Shown piece after piece: positions 6,922 to 15,435 of a stretch of DNA of 64,000 nucleotides. The position numbers and the translations under genes are program-made. How positions within the stretch are numbered: position 1 is the stretch's first letter; each line of letters begins with the position of its first letter. Origin of the DNA: Synechococcus sp. LA31 (lineage in GTDB: Bacteria; Cyanobacteriota; Cyanobacteriia; PCC-6307; Cyanobiaceae). The notes under the pieces are model-generated. The model was not told the DNA's origin. It made no database searches and saw only the letters and a program-made list of their open reading frames with translations. The stretch is taken from positions 930,001 to 994,000 of the forward strand of contig NZ_CP075523.1 in NCBI RefSeq assembly GCF_018502385.1, in the 5' to 3' direction.

Positions 6922-9558
6922 AGCCGTGGGATCGAGCCGCTCAGCCACAGCAGCCACGGGAATCATCAACAGCATCGGCAGCGCACAAATGGCCAGGTGA
7001 TGCAGGTCAAGTGGGCTCGTGCCAAAGAAGCTGTTCATCCAACCGCTCTGGCTGAACAGTGTTTGCACCAGCACGGTGGTGGCGATGCCAAGCGGTACCG
7101 CCGGGGCGGCCCGAAGGGCAGGCCAGTGCAGGCGGGTCTGGCGCCAGTGGCTGATTCGGCTGAGATACACAAGATGGGCGAGCACGAGCCCCTGCACCGC
7201 CATGGTGCGCGCCAGGGCCAGGTTGCCGTCGTGTTGGTTGCTCCAAAGGAATAGCCCAAAAATCACCGCCCAGTTGAACAGCGACACCACGGCCACACGA
7301 CGGATCAAACCGGGGGTGAGCAAGGGCTGCTCCGGCGGCCGGGGCGGCTGGCGCATCAGGCTTGGATTCGGTGGCTCGAACGCCAACGCGATCGACATCG
7401 TGAGCGAGCAAATCATGTTGAGCCAAAGCACCTGCAGCGCCGTGACCGGCAGTGCGGTACCCAAGACGGCGCCGAGCAGGATCGTCATCGAAGCGCCGCC
7501 ATTCACCGGCAGCACGAAGGCGAGCGTCTTGCGCAGATTCAGATACACAGTGCGGCCCTCTTCAACCGCCGCCTCGATCGTGGCGAAGTTGTCGTCGGTG
7601 AGGAGCATGTCGGCCGCTTGGCGTGCAACCTCCGTGCCGCCCTCACCCATCGCAATGCCGATATCGGCCTGCTTCAACGCTGGGGCATCGTTGACGCCAT
7701 CCCCCGTCATCGCGACCACCTCGCCATTGGCCTGAAGCGCCTGCACCAGTTGCAACTTCTGAGCCGGTGCCACCCGAGCGAACACATCCACTTGGCCCAC
7801 CAACGCAGCCACCGCGTCAGGGTTCAGCGCCGCCAGCTGCCGACCATCCACCCCCTGCGGCTCCGCTGAACCGATGCCCATCTGGCGAGCAATCGCCAGG
7901 GCCGTTTCCAGATGGTCGCCGGTAATCACCTTCACCTGAATCCCGGCAGCCCTACAGGCCGCCACGGCACGAATCGCCTCGGGTCTTGGTGGGTCCTGCA
8001 TGCCTTGCAGGCCGATGAAACTGAGCGTTCCGGCGAGATGCTGAGGATCGAGCCGCTGTTGGTCTTCAGCGGCCTGGCCGATGGCAAACGCAAGCACCCG
8101 CTCTCCCTGCTCCGCCATCGCAGACACCGCGTGCTCAATGGCCTCACGATCCAAAGGCTGGGGCTGCCCTTGGGCATCCAAGGCGCTGCTGCAGCGCTGC
8201 AGCACTGCTTCCACCGATCCCTTCAGCAGAATCCGCTGGCTGCCATGCAAGGTGGCCATGAACTGCTGCTCGGACTCAAACGGAATCGCATCCCGGCGGG
8301 GATGTTGTTCATGCAAAGAGCGGTGATCTAGGCCCACCGAATGGGCTGCAGCAAGCAAAGCCGTTTCCGTGGGATCACCCACCAAGCCTTCCTGATCGCT
8401 GTGGCTGGCGTCATTGCAAAGCAGGCCCGCCAGGAGGGTTTCCTCCAGAGCAAGCGTCCAGCTAGCGCCAGCGCCGTTAGCAGGCCAGAGATCCTCCAGA
8501 GCGAGCATCGAGCCCGCGGCATAGAGGTGCTTCACCGTCATCCGGTTCTGGGTGAGGGTGCCGGTTTTGTCTGAACAGATCACCGTGGTACTACCAAGGG
8601 CTTCCACCGCTGGCAGCCGGCGGATGATGGCCCGCCGCCGTGCCATGCGATGCACTCCGATGGCAAGCGTGATGGTCACGATGGCGGGCAACTCTTCAGG
8701 AATCGCTCCCACCGCCAGTGCCACGGCTCCATCGAACATCTCTTCCACACCGCGGCCGCGGACCAGACCAACCGCAAAGGTGAGGCCCGCCAGTGCCACC
8801 ACCACCTGCAGCAGCGTGCGGCTGAAGCGCGAAAACTTGCGCGTCAGCGGCGTGGAGAGTGTGGTCTGCTCCTGCAGCGAACTGGAGATCTGGCCGATTT
8901 CCGTGGCGTCAGCCGTGGCCACCACCACACCAAAGCCCTGACCCGCCGTCACGAACGTGCCCGCGTAGGCCATCCCGATGCGCTCAGCAAGCGGAGCATC
9001 GGCCTCAACCGCCGTGGTGCCCTTCGCCACCGGCAGAGATTCCCCGGTGAGGGCCGCCTCATCGATATGCAAGTTGCGCCCGCTGATCAAACGCAAATCA
9101 GCCGGAACCTTGGCGCCAGCCTCCAAGCGCACCAGATCACCGGGCACCAACGCCGTTGACGACAGGCGGTGCAGCACACCACCACGGATCACATCCACCT
9201 CGGTGCGCACGCTTTGAGCCAAGGCCGCAATCGCCTGCTCTGCCTTGCTCTCCTGCAGCGTGCCGATCACGGCATTGATCACGGTGACGCTGATGATCAC
9301 CAGTGCGTCGCGGGGATACCCCAGCCCCGCTTTCACCGCACCCACCACCAACAGAGTGATGAGCAGCGGATTATTGAACTGCTGCAAAAAACGCAACGCC
9401 AACGGCAAACCCGGCTGCTCCTGAAGGCGGTTAAGGCCGTAGAGCTCCAACCGTTGGCGCGTCTGCAGCTCTGTGAGGCCAGAGGTCGCATCGCTCTCCA
9501 GCGCGCTCAACACCTGGGTAACGCCCTGGGTGTGAGCGGGGATGCGCAAAGGCTGCAT
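6910..9558 (-). CDS. P-type cation-transporting ATPase (P2-like)
   Basis: 882 aa with the full set of P-type elements: actuator TGES at 171-174, phosphorylation site DKTGTLTQN with Asp330, hinge TGDGVNDAPALK, and about ten membrane spans. The overall layout is PacL/MgtA-like. Ion-site residues differ from calcium pumps: the M4 motif is PEELP (287-291) instead of PEGLP, and M6 reads LNMICSLT where SERCA-type pumps have N-x-x-T-D. The transported ion is therefore open. It is 41 bases downstream of the L,D-transpeptidase gene in the same direction. Confidence 0.94.
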   Translation of the reverse strand: MQPLRIPAHTQGVTQVLSALESDATSGLTELQTRQRLELYGLNRLQEQPGLPLALRFLQQFNNPLLITLLVVGAVKAGLGYPRDALVIISVTVINAVIGTLQESKAEQAIAALAQSVRTEVDVIRGGVLHRLSSTALVPGDLVRLEAGAKVPADLRLISGRNLHIDEAALTGESLPVAKGTTAVEADAPLAERIGMAYAGTFVTAGQGFGVVVATADATEIGQISSSLQEQTTLSTPLTRKFSRFSRTLLQVVVALAGLTFAVGLVRGRGVEEMFDGAVALAVGAIPEELPAIVTITLAIGVHRMARRRAIIRRLPAVEALGSTTVICSDKTGTLTQNRMTVKHLYAAGSMLALEDLWPANGAGASWTLALEETLLAGLLCNDASHSDQEGLVGDPTETALLAAAHSVGLDHRSLHEQHPRRDAIPFESEQQFMATLHGSQRILLKGSVEAVLQRCSSALDAQGQPQPLDREAIEHAVSAMAEQGERVLAFAIGQAAEDQQRLDPQHLAGTLSFIGLQGMQDPPRPEAIRAVAACRAAGIQVKVITGDHLETALAIARQMGIGSAEPQGVDGRQLAALNPDAVAALVGQVDVFARVAPAQKLQLVQALQANGEVVAMTGDGVNDAPALKQADIGIAMGEGGTEVARQAADMLLTDDNFATIEAAVEEGRTVYLNLRKTLAFVLPVNGGASMTILLGAVLGTALPVTALQVLWLNMICSLTMSIALAFEPPNPSLMRQPPRPPEQPLLTPGLIRRVAVVSLFNWAVIFGLFLWSNQHDGNLALARTMAVQGLVLAHLVYLSRISHWRQTRLHWPALRAAPAVPLGIATTVLVQTLFSQSGWMNSFFGTSPLDLHHLAICALPMLLMIPVAAVAERLDPTASGQ

Positions 9559-9599
9559 GGCCTCAGATCTGGCGGGATCTGTTGATGGTGACGCAGGAA

Positions 9600-10256
9600 T
9601 CAGGGCGTGCAGGGCCCATTGGCGGTGATCACCACTTCATCGCCCATTTTGACGGAGCTGAGCAGTGTTTTCAGCACCGGCTCCACCACATTCACGCAGC
9701 CACCCGTTACTTTCTTCCCAACACGCGCATCATTATTACTGCCGTGGATAGCAAAGCTATACCAACGGAATTTGCCGTCGTAAGTGTTAAACGCAAAGGG
9801 CTGCTTCACGCTGTTGAGCGGTGCCAGGCTCACATAGCCGATGCCATATTCACCAACTTCACCATCACCACTGAAGTCAATTGCGTTCATGTTGCTAAAG
9901 AGCATTGCCTTGAGCTCGGCTTCGCTCTTGCCGGATTGCTTAACCAGAGCCGGATCCATCTCGAAGCGATTCTTGCTGAGAATGGCATTCACCTTGAACG
10001 TGCCCAATGGCGTGTAGCCCTCTTCAAAGCGGCTGCCGGCGCAAGTGACGCCATAGCGGCCGAAGCCCACCTTGAAGATGGTGCGATCGTTGCCGCGGGG
10101 CAACACACCGAAGCTCCTGGATGGATCGTTCAGATCCAGCTCAATCTTGATCGGCCCGGTGATCCTGGAGGGGTCTTGACCCACAGGCTTTTTCGCCGTG
10201 CAACTGCTCAACAGCAGGCCAACACTCACCAGGGCAAGCAACGGCAGGCGGCGCAT
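9600..10256 (-). CDS. L,D-transpeptidase (YkuD-type) lipoprotein
   Basis: About 218 aa from the ATG at 10256. The start gives a lipoprotein signal ending LLLSSC, so a lipid-anchored periplasmic protein is expected. YkuD features are YTPLGTFKV, the HG dipeptide in FAIHGSNND, and GGCVNV with the presumed nucleophile Cys. The usual S/T-H-G-C-x-R core is altered (T-G-G-C-V-N), so substrate or activity may differ. The family forms 3-3 cross-links or anchors proteins in peptidoglycan. Its 5' end touches the P450 remnant. Confidence 0.88.
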   Translation of the reverse strand: MRRLPLLALVSVGLLLSSCTAKKPVGQDPSRITGPIKIELDLNDPSRSFGVLPRGNDRTIFKVGFGRYGVTCAGSRFEEGYTPLGTFKVNAILSKNRFEMDPALVKQSGKSEAELKAMLFSNMNAIDFSGDGEVGEYGIGYVSLAPLNSVKQPFAFNTYDGKFRWYSFAIHGSNNDARVGKKVTGGCVNVVEPVLKTLLSSVKMGDEVVITANGPCTP

Positions 10257-11029
10257 TGAGGCTGAGCAGAGTTGTACCCATGATGCCGAGATCTTCAGCG
10301 GTGGCCAGGTCAAGCACCACCTGCTGGAAAAGACCCACAGCCATGAGCCGGATTTTCAGCTCAGCGAGCGCCTGGCCGAGGCACACCCGCTCACCACCGC
10401 CAAAGGGCAACAGCGTGAGCCCCTCTCCGCCCTCGAGATGGCGTTCAGGACGCAGGCATCCAAATCAGTGGCTCCGCTACCGCAGCACCACAGCATCCAG
10501 TCGTGGGGTGGCTGGAGAGCCAGACGGAGGCCAGGCGAGCCTCAAAATCTCCACCCTCAAGGCCGAGCACTACGGAGGCAATCACGGCAAAGGCGAAACG
10601 GCGCATGCGATCCACCAACCGCACAGGATCTCGGGCCGCAAGCAACTCCGCGGCCAGCTGATGCACAATTTCAGGGCTGTAGCGACGCAGGGCCGCCGCG
10701 GACAAGAGCTACCCCGCCACCCAGCGCCGAGCCCGGTGATCGGCACCATTGCGATTGGCCAGCGAACGACTGCCCAACAACTGACGCACACTCCGAGGCC
10801 ACGAGCCCTCGGTGGCATCGCTGCTACCGAGAAGATCGGTCATCGCCCGCTCACCGCGGATGAACACCAGTTGCTGCCTTAGCAGCTTGGTTTCGAACAC
10901 ATCGCCCAGCCGCTCGAACCGCCGCCGCGCACACTCGGGATCAAAAAAATGCCAGGGCCTCCGGCACCCCGCTTAAGGCTCCGCTGCTCGGCAACGGAGG
11001 CCCAACAGCAACGGTGAATCTGCCGCCAT
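10257..11029 (-). pseudogene. Cytochrome P450 remnant (several frameshifts, internal deletion)
   Basis: Minus-strand translation gives P450 pieces in order but in different frames: an N-terminal piece from ATG 11029 (MAADSPLLLGL), a shift near 10995, another at the poly-T run near 10946, then FETKLLRQQLVFIRGE and LLGSRSLANRNGADHRARR, a shift to PVRLVDRMRRFAF, and finally the heme-ligand motif FGGGERVCLG. About 250 codons remain against roughly 450 in the family, so the central part is missing. It cannot make a working enzyme. Confidence 0.85.
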
Positions 11030-11108
11030 GGCACTGACCCTAAATGGGGGTAGTGGTAGCGAATGGCTTCAAGGGAGAGTGCACCCACAAGGAAAGGAGG
11101 GCCAGGCG

Positions 11109-11324
11109 ATGACCTGCCTCAAACCGGAACATGCCAGAGCCAAATATCGCCAAACATGCCTGGGCTCCACCTGCATGAAGTGGGCGCCAAGCGGCGAACT
11201 CTCCGACGTGGACCTCAACATGATCCTCGAGAAGCTCGCCCGCGTGGATCCCAACCTTTCCGGCTCAAAAGATGCCGAGGGTCTTTTTCTTGCAGTAGCC
11301 AGCGCCGATATTCATCCAGCCTGA
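11109..11324 (+). CDS. Small Cys-containing protein, 71 aa, unknown
   Basis: ATG at 11109 is preceded by a near-perfect Shine-Dalgarno AAAGGAGG eight bases upstream, one of the best ribosome sites in the window. The product has TCLKPEHARAKYRQTCLGSTCMKW, a C-x2-type cysteine arrangement seen in small phage or mobile-element-like proteins, followed by a helical acidic segment. The last 60 bases overlap the tail of the minus-strand exported-protein gene. Family unknown; presence rests mainly on the ribosome site. Confidence 0.5.
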   Translation: MTCLKPEHARAKYRQTCLGSTCMKWAPSGELSDVDLNMILEKLARVDPNLSGSKDAEGLFLAVASADIHPA

Positions 11325-11525
11325 TGGGCAAGCCTCACCATCCGTGGGCTGCACCTGGTAGTAGATCGGCGAGTAGCAGCTCTGCTTAAGATCGTTGACG
11401 TATCCAAGTGGACACTGGTCATAACCAGGCAGTTTGGGGATCCGGTTCTGCGCCATTGCCGACCCCATCGCGAGGAAAGGCATCGCCAGCCCAGCGGACA
11501 CCGCAGCAAAAGAGAGTGCGTTCAC
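11265..11525 (-). CDS. Small exported Cys-rich protein, 86 aa
   Basis: A signal peptide (MNALSFAAVSAGLAMPFLAMG, cleavage likely after AMA) precedes a mature part of about 60 residues with four cysteines in QCPLGYV, SCYSPIYY, ACPSGWM and GYCKKK. This pattern (C-P-x-G-Y/W ... G-x-G-Y-C) resembles small exported proteins of marine Synechococcus. The protein at 23440 carries a similar CPAGHAYSGAGYC block. Function unknown. Confidence 0.8.
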   Translation of the reverse strand: MNALSFAAVSAGLAMPFLAMGSAMAQNRIPKLPGYDQCPLGYVNDLKQSCYSPIYYQVQPTDGEACPSGWMNIGAGYCKKKTLGIF

Positions 11526-11586
11526 AAGCGATCATGCAACTGAGTGAACCTTAAGCAGACATGCCGCACAGACCACCATTGCTGAC

Positions 11587-11796
11587 ATGAGTTTCAGCGT
11601 TTACAGCCATGACGCCTGGGGGACTGCCCATGTCGGTGAGTTCGCCACGCTGGAGCAGGCGCGAGAGGTGTTTACCGCGCTGTGCAGCGATCGGTGGTTT
11701 CTCGCCGATGGCACGGTGAAGGGCCTCTCCATCGTGGACAGCAGCAGCAGCGGAGAAGGCCGCACCGTTGAGCGGTTCAGCTTCGGCTCAAGTTAA
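11587..11796 (+). CDS. Small conserved-type protein, 69 aa
   Basis: A soluble protein (MSFSVYSHDAWGTAHVGEF...) with a compact alpha/beta look, no signal peptide and no cysteine-rich motif apart from one Cys. I recognise no functional family. It stands alone between the exported-protein gene (divergent) and the 11896 gene in the same direction, with a 99-base gap. Confidence 0.7.
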   Translation: MSFSVYSHDAWGTAHVGEFATLEQAREVFTALCSDRWFLADGTVKGLSIVDSSSSGEGRTVERFSFGSS

Positions 11797-11895
11797 AGAA
11801 GTCTGAAGCAATCCTTAAAACAGTTGGATCGAACACGGCCTTGGTCCAGTTGCTCAGCTGAACATGGCCATCTAGACGATGTTGAGGAGATGGCG

Positions 11896-12153
11896 ATGCA
11901 ACGGGCCTACAGACTGATCGACGCCTGTTTTGAACCGCATCGCCAGCTCGACGACTGCTACGCCAGCTTGGATGATGCAATCGGAGACGCGGTCGCCTGG
12001 TTGGAGCACACCGGCTCCGAGCCACAGCAGCAGTTGATCGGTGTGGAAGTTTGTGCAGCGAATGGAGACTGGCGCACCTACCGCCTGCCAATGCCGCTGC
12101 TTTGCCCTCTGCCCCACGAATCGAATCAGGCGGCATCGCTCTTGGTCCAGTAG
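11896..12153 (+). CDS. Small hypothetical protein, about 85 aa
   Basis: The start MQRAYRLIDACFEPHRQ is chosen because GAGGAG lies just upstream with proper spacing to ATG 11896. The product includes two acidic helices (ASLDDAIGDAVAWLEHTG) and a beta-rich end (LIGVEVCAANGDWRTYRL). No known family. Its last 28 bases overlap the end of the minus-strand membrane-protein gene. Confidence 0.65.
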   Translation: MQRAYRLIDACFEPHRQLDDCYASLDDAIGDAVAWLEHTGSEPQQQLIGVEVCAANGDWRTYRLPMPLLCPLPHESNQAASLLVQ

Positions 12154-12344
12154 CGGTAGAGCCACACACCGCCACCACCCCAAATCACTGTCCACACCAC
12201 AAAAGTGGTTGCGGTGCCCAGCTGGCCTGTTTCTAATGAGTAGAGGCCTGCGTTGATCAGGCCGGCATCGATCAGGGAGCCACCGATGCCCCAACCCAGC
12301 ACCCAGGTGAGCAGAAAACCGATCGCTTGTACGTTGCCGGTCAT
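12126..12344 (-). CDS. Small membrane protein, 72 aa
   Basis: Two hydrophobic helices are seen ([17 protein letters not shown] and [19 protein letters not shown]), ending [10 protein letters not shown]. The ATG at 12342-12344 overlaps the superoxide dismutase stop codon by four bases, so it is translationally coupled to that gene. A role near the membrane with the exported SOD is possible but unproven. Confidence 0.8.
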   Translation of the reverse strand: MTGNVQAIGFLLTWVLGWGIGGSLIDAGLINAGLYSLETGQLGTATTFVVWTVIWGGGGVWLYRYWTKSDAA

Positions 12345-13027
12345 GCTGCAGCGTCGTAGCGACGGTTCACTTCGTTCCAGTTCACGAGATCCCACCAGGC
12401 CGTGATGTAGTCGGGCCGACGGTTCTGGTACTTGAGGTAGTAGGCGTGCTCCCAGACGTCAAGCCCAAGCAAGGGGGCGCCCCGCTCAACACCAGGCAGA
12501 TCCATCAGAGGGTTGTCTTGATTCGCCGTGCTGGTGATGGCCAGAGCACCGTCATCGGTGCGGATCAGCCAGGCCCAACCTGAGCCAAAGCGAGCGGCAG
12601 CCGCCTGGCCGAACTGGGTCTGCATCGCCTGCAGCGAGCCGAAGCTGGCCTCGATCGCTGCCAACAGTGCAGCCGATGGCTCGCCGCCCTCGCCTGCCGG
12701 TGCCATCACTGCCCAGAACTGGGTGTGATTCCAGTGGCCGCCACCGTTGTTGCGCACCGCCACGGGAAAGCGTGAAATCTGCCCCTGAAGCGCGTCAAGG
12801 CTGAGCTTGGCTAGCGGCGGATTGCCCTTGATCTGGCCGTTGAGATTGGCCACGTAGGCGCCGTGGTGCTTGTCGTGGTGGATCGTCATCGTGGTGGCAT
12901 CAATGACCGGCTCGAGCGCATCAGGGGCGTAGGGCAGCGGCGGCAACACGAATTCAGCCCAAGCCGGCACGGCAGAACCGAAGAGAAGCAACACGGTCGC
13001 CAGGACGCTGCACAGCAGACGCAGCAT
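12341..13027 (-). CDS. sodA: Exported superoxide dismutase, Mn-type signature
   Basis: 228 aa starting [17 protein letters not shown], a signal peptide or membrane anchor with likely cleavage after AWA. The catalytic core shows metal ligands in [16 protein letters not shown], and [13 protein letters not shown]. The NGGGHxNHxxFW block is typical of Mn rather than Fe enzymes. It would remove superoxide outside the cytoplasm (periplasm or thylakoid lumen). An upstream frame extension to 13081 lacks signal-peptide logic. It is coupled to the 12126 membrane gene. Confidence 0.95.
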   Translation of the reverse strand: MLRLLCSVLATVLLLFGSAVPAWAEFVLPPLPYAPDALEPVIDATTMTIHHDKHHGAYVANLNGQIKGNPPLAKLSLDALQGQISRFPVAVRNNGGGHWNHTQFWAVMAPAGEGGEPSAALLAAIEASFGSLQAMQTQFGQAAAARFGSGWAWLIRTDDGALAITSTANQDNPLMDLPGVERGAPLLGLDVWEHAYYLKYQNRRPDYITAWWDLVNWNEVNRRYDAAA

Positions 13028-13114
13028 GGATGATCCAATCAAGTGGTCCCAGCCTGGCAGCCATCCGCAACCCGCCGCCAACTTCGACAGAGTGAAGAGG
13101 CAGACTCTGCGGCC

Positions 13115-13351
13115 ATGCTTCTTCTGAATCCGTTTTGTCCGATCAGCGCAGCGAAGATCGCTGGCCTCAAAGCCACCGTGATGCTTCTGCTGGTGATGTT
13201 GATCAAATCCAAGCTGTTGCGCGTGAAGATGTCGCTGCTGGGCTCGTTGATCGGGCTGCTGCTGCTCACTGGCTTCCTGCTCAGCACCGGCATCCTCACG
13301 GTGGTGGCCGGAGGGGCCGTGCTCTACGCCGCCAACCAGAAACGCGCATGA
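13115..13351 (+). CDS. Small hydrophobic membrane protein
   Basis: Up to 78 aa with two strongly hydrophobic stretches, the second [20 protein letters not shown] followed by [19 protein letters not shown]. Start choice is uncertain: ATGs at 13115, 13181 and 13229 are all in frame and none has a good ribosome site. The stop overlaps the next ATG (ATGA), indicating coupling with the 13348 membrane protein. Confidence 0.6.
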   Translation: MLLLNPFCPISAAKIAGLKATVMLLLVMLIKSKLLRVKMSLLGSLIGLLLLTGFLLSTGILTVVAGGAVLYAANQKRA

Positions 13352-13653
13352 GCAACCCCTCTCCCACTCCCCAGCAGATCCTGGCCTCCTCCGCCGGCTG
13401 GGTGGCAGCGCTGCTGAATGTGGTGCCCGGGCTGGGTGCCGGCTACCTCTATCAACGCCGCTGGAAGGCTTACTGGATCACATCGGCCCTCGCGACGGCC
13501 TGGTTTGTGGCCGGCGCCGCCCTAGGCCAGAACGCCGATGCCGAAACCGCAGTGCAAAACCAGCTGGTGGGCCTGATAGGGCTACTGGTGCTGTCCGCCG
13601 TGACCGCAACTGAAGCGGGACTGGCGGTGAAGCGGGTGCGCGAGGAGCGCTGA
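13348..13653 (+). CDS. Two-helix membrane protein (TM2-like)
   Basis: 101 aa. The segment [21 protein letters not shown] is a glycine-rich turn typical of TM2-like small membrane proteins, and it is followed by two transmembrane helices and a basic tail (KRVREER). It starts within the stop of the preceding hydrophobic gene. Function unknown; related proteins occur across cyanobacteria. Confidence 0.78.
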   Translation: MSNPSPTPQQILASSAGWVAALLNVVPGLGAGYLYQRRWKAYWITSALATAWFVAGAALGQNADAETAVQNQLVGLIGLLVLSAVTATEAGLAVKRVREER

Positions 13654-13659
13654 GCCCAG

Positions 13660-13929
13660 TCAGGGCTCATGCGCGCGCAGCGCTTCAGCTGGGAGTGTCT
13701 CCAACAGCTCAACCCCGCTGATGCCATGGGCCCACACATCAATGCGGCTGCCTGTGGGGCAATCGAAACACCAGCTCTCAAACGGAAAGATTACTTTTTC
13801 CTGGAAATGCTGATCAGCTCCCACGCAACGCAGCACCACAAGGCTTTCGCGGCAGTTGCGGTACTGACAGGTGGTCATGAAAACGGAGCCTGCGAAAGGT
13901 CCACACTCAACCTGCGGGCGACGCGGCAT
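13660..13929 (-). CDS. DUF1830 family protein, 89 aa
   Basis: The sequence CQYRNCRESLVVLRCVG with EKVIFPFESWCFDCP and RIDVWAHG matches DUF1830, a small family largely restricted to cyanobacteria. Cysteines are conserved-looking. I place the start at ATG 13929 (MPRRPQVE). Role unknown. It converges on the 13348 gene with a 6-base gap. Confidence 0.82.
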   Translation of the reverse strand: MPRRPQVECGPFAGSVFMTTCQYRNCRESLVVLRCVGADQHFQEKVIFPFESWCFDCPTGSRIDVWAHGISGVELLETLPAEALRAHEP

Positions 13930-14012
13930 GGTCTCCGTTGCAACAGGTGAGCGCATTTCCGCCAAAGGGGATGCACAACAGCGCGCTAGGACAGTGACTC
14001 CTGCAAATCGCC

Positions 14013-15434
14013 GTGCTTCCCCCGATTTCCGGCCGGGAGGCCGAGCTGCTGGCCGTGATGCAACGCCCTCCAGTCACCGCAGGCCCGGAGCCTGGCTGGA
14101 GGCTCGAGGAGATCAACTCCTGCTTCTGCTGTGCGCTGCATATGCATCAGCCCACCATCCCTGCAGGCGGGGACGGTGGGTTGATCTCCCATCTGCAATA
14201 CATGGTTGAACATCCCGGTGAGGGGGATAACCACAACGCTGAACCATTCGCCCACTGCTACAAACGCATGGCGGCGTTGATTCCGCAACTGATTCAAGAT
14301 GGCTGTAGGCCGCGCATCATGCTGGATTACTCCGGCACTCTGCTCTGGGGATTCGAGCAGATGGGCCGGCGCGACATCCTTGATGCCCTGCGCTATCTGA
14401 CCTGCGATGCAGTGATGCAGCGCCATGTGGAGTGGCTCGGGAGCTTCTGGGGTCATGCCGTGGCGCCCTCCACCCCCATTCCTGATCTCAAGCTACAGAT
14501 CCAGGCCTGGCAACACCAATTTTCCGCCTTATTCGGCAGCGAAGCCCTCAGCCGCGTGCGGGGATTTTCCCCACCGGAAATGCATCTGCCCAACCACCCC
14601 GACACCCTTTATGCCTTCGTGAAGGCCCTGAAGGAGTGCGGTTACCAGTGGCTGCTCGTGCAGGAGCACAGCGTGGAAAACCTCGATGGTTCAGCCCTAA
14701 GCCACCAGCAGCGCTACCTCCCCAATCAGCTCGTGGCTCGCAACAGCGATGGGGAGCAGGTGAGCATCACCGCCTTGATCAAAACCCAGGGATCCGACAC
14801 CAAATTGGTTGGTCAGATGCAACCCTGCTACGAAGCTTTGGGCATGGCCCCTCTGCCCTTGGCCGATCAGATGGTGCCGCCGCTGGTGGCACAGATTGCC
14901 GATGGAGAAAACGGAGGCGTGATGATGAATGAATTCCCATCAGCCTTCATCCAGGCCCATCACACGCTGCGCGATCAGCCGCTCACCGTTGCGATGAACG
15001 GCAGCGAGTATCTGGAGCTGTTGAACAATTCAGAAAGACACTGGCCTTCGATTCAGGCGGTGCGTCAGCATCAGCTCTGGCAGCAGTTGGAAGGGCGCCA
15101 AGGGGCGGCGGCAGTCGAAGCAGCAATCAAAACCTGTACCGCCGCCGACGCAGGCTTTTCCATGGAAGGTGCCTCCTGGACCAACAACCTCAGCTGGGTG
15201 GAGGGTTATGACAATGTGCTTGGGCCGATGCAGCAGCTCAGCGCTGCTTTTCATCAAAAATTTGATTCACTGGTCGCCGAGGACGCATCGATAACCCAAA
15301 CACCCGCATACCAAGAAGCACTGCTACATCTCATGTTGCTAGAAACCAGCTGTTTCCGCTACTGGGGGCAGGGGGTTTGGACCGAGTACGCCCACGAACT
15401 TGATCAACGTGGCAGGCTCGCGTTAAGGCAATAG
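14013..15434 (+). CDS. Glycoside hydrolase family 57 protein
   Basis: 473 aa from a GTG start. The N-terminal HMHQPTIPAG and NAEPFAHCYKRM elements, and FSPPEMHLPNHPDTL with the likely catalytic Glu, fit the GH57 (beta/alpha)7 barrel of alpha-amylase, branching and transferase enzymes acting on alpha-glucans. The exact reaction cannot be read from sequence; a role in glycogen or glucosylglycerol-type metabolism is possible given the osmolyte genes next door. It is shorter than GH57 amylopullulanases and lacks extra domains. Confidence 0.9.
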   Translation: MLPPISGREAELLAVMQRPPVTAGPEPGWRLEEINSCFCCALHMHQPTIPAGGDGGLISHLQYMVEHPGEGDNHNAEPFAHCYKRMAALIPQLIQDGCRPRIMLDYSGTLLWGFEQMGRRDILDALRYLTCDAVMQRHVEWLGSFWGHAVAPSTPIPDLKLQIQAWQHQFSALFGSEALSRVRGFSPPEMHLPNHPDTLYAFVKALKECGYQWLLVQEHSVENLDGSALSHQQRYLPNQLVARNSDGEQVSITALIKTQGSDTKLVGQMQPCYEALGMAPLPLADQMVPPLVAQIADGENGGVMMNEFPSAFIQAHHTLRDQPLTVAMNGSEYLELLNNSERHWPSIQAVRQHQLWQQLEGRQGAAAVEAAIKTCTAADAGFSMEGASWTNNLSWVEGYDNVLGPMQQLSAAFHQKFDSLVAEDASITQTPAYQEALLHLMLLETSCFRYWGQGVWTEYAHELDQRGRLALRQ

Positions 15435-15435
15435 A

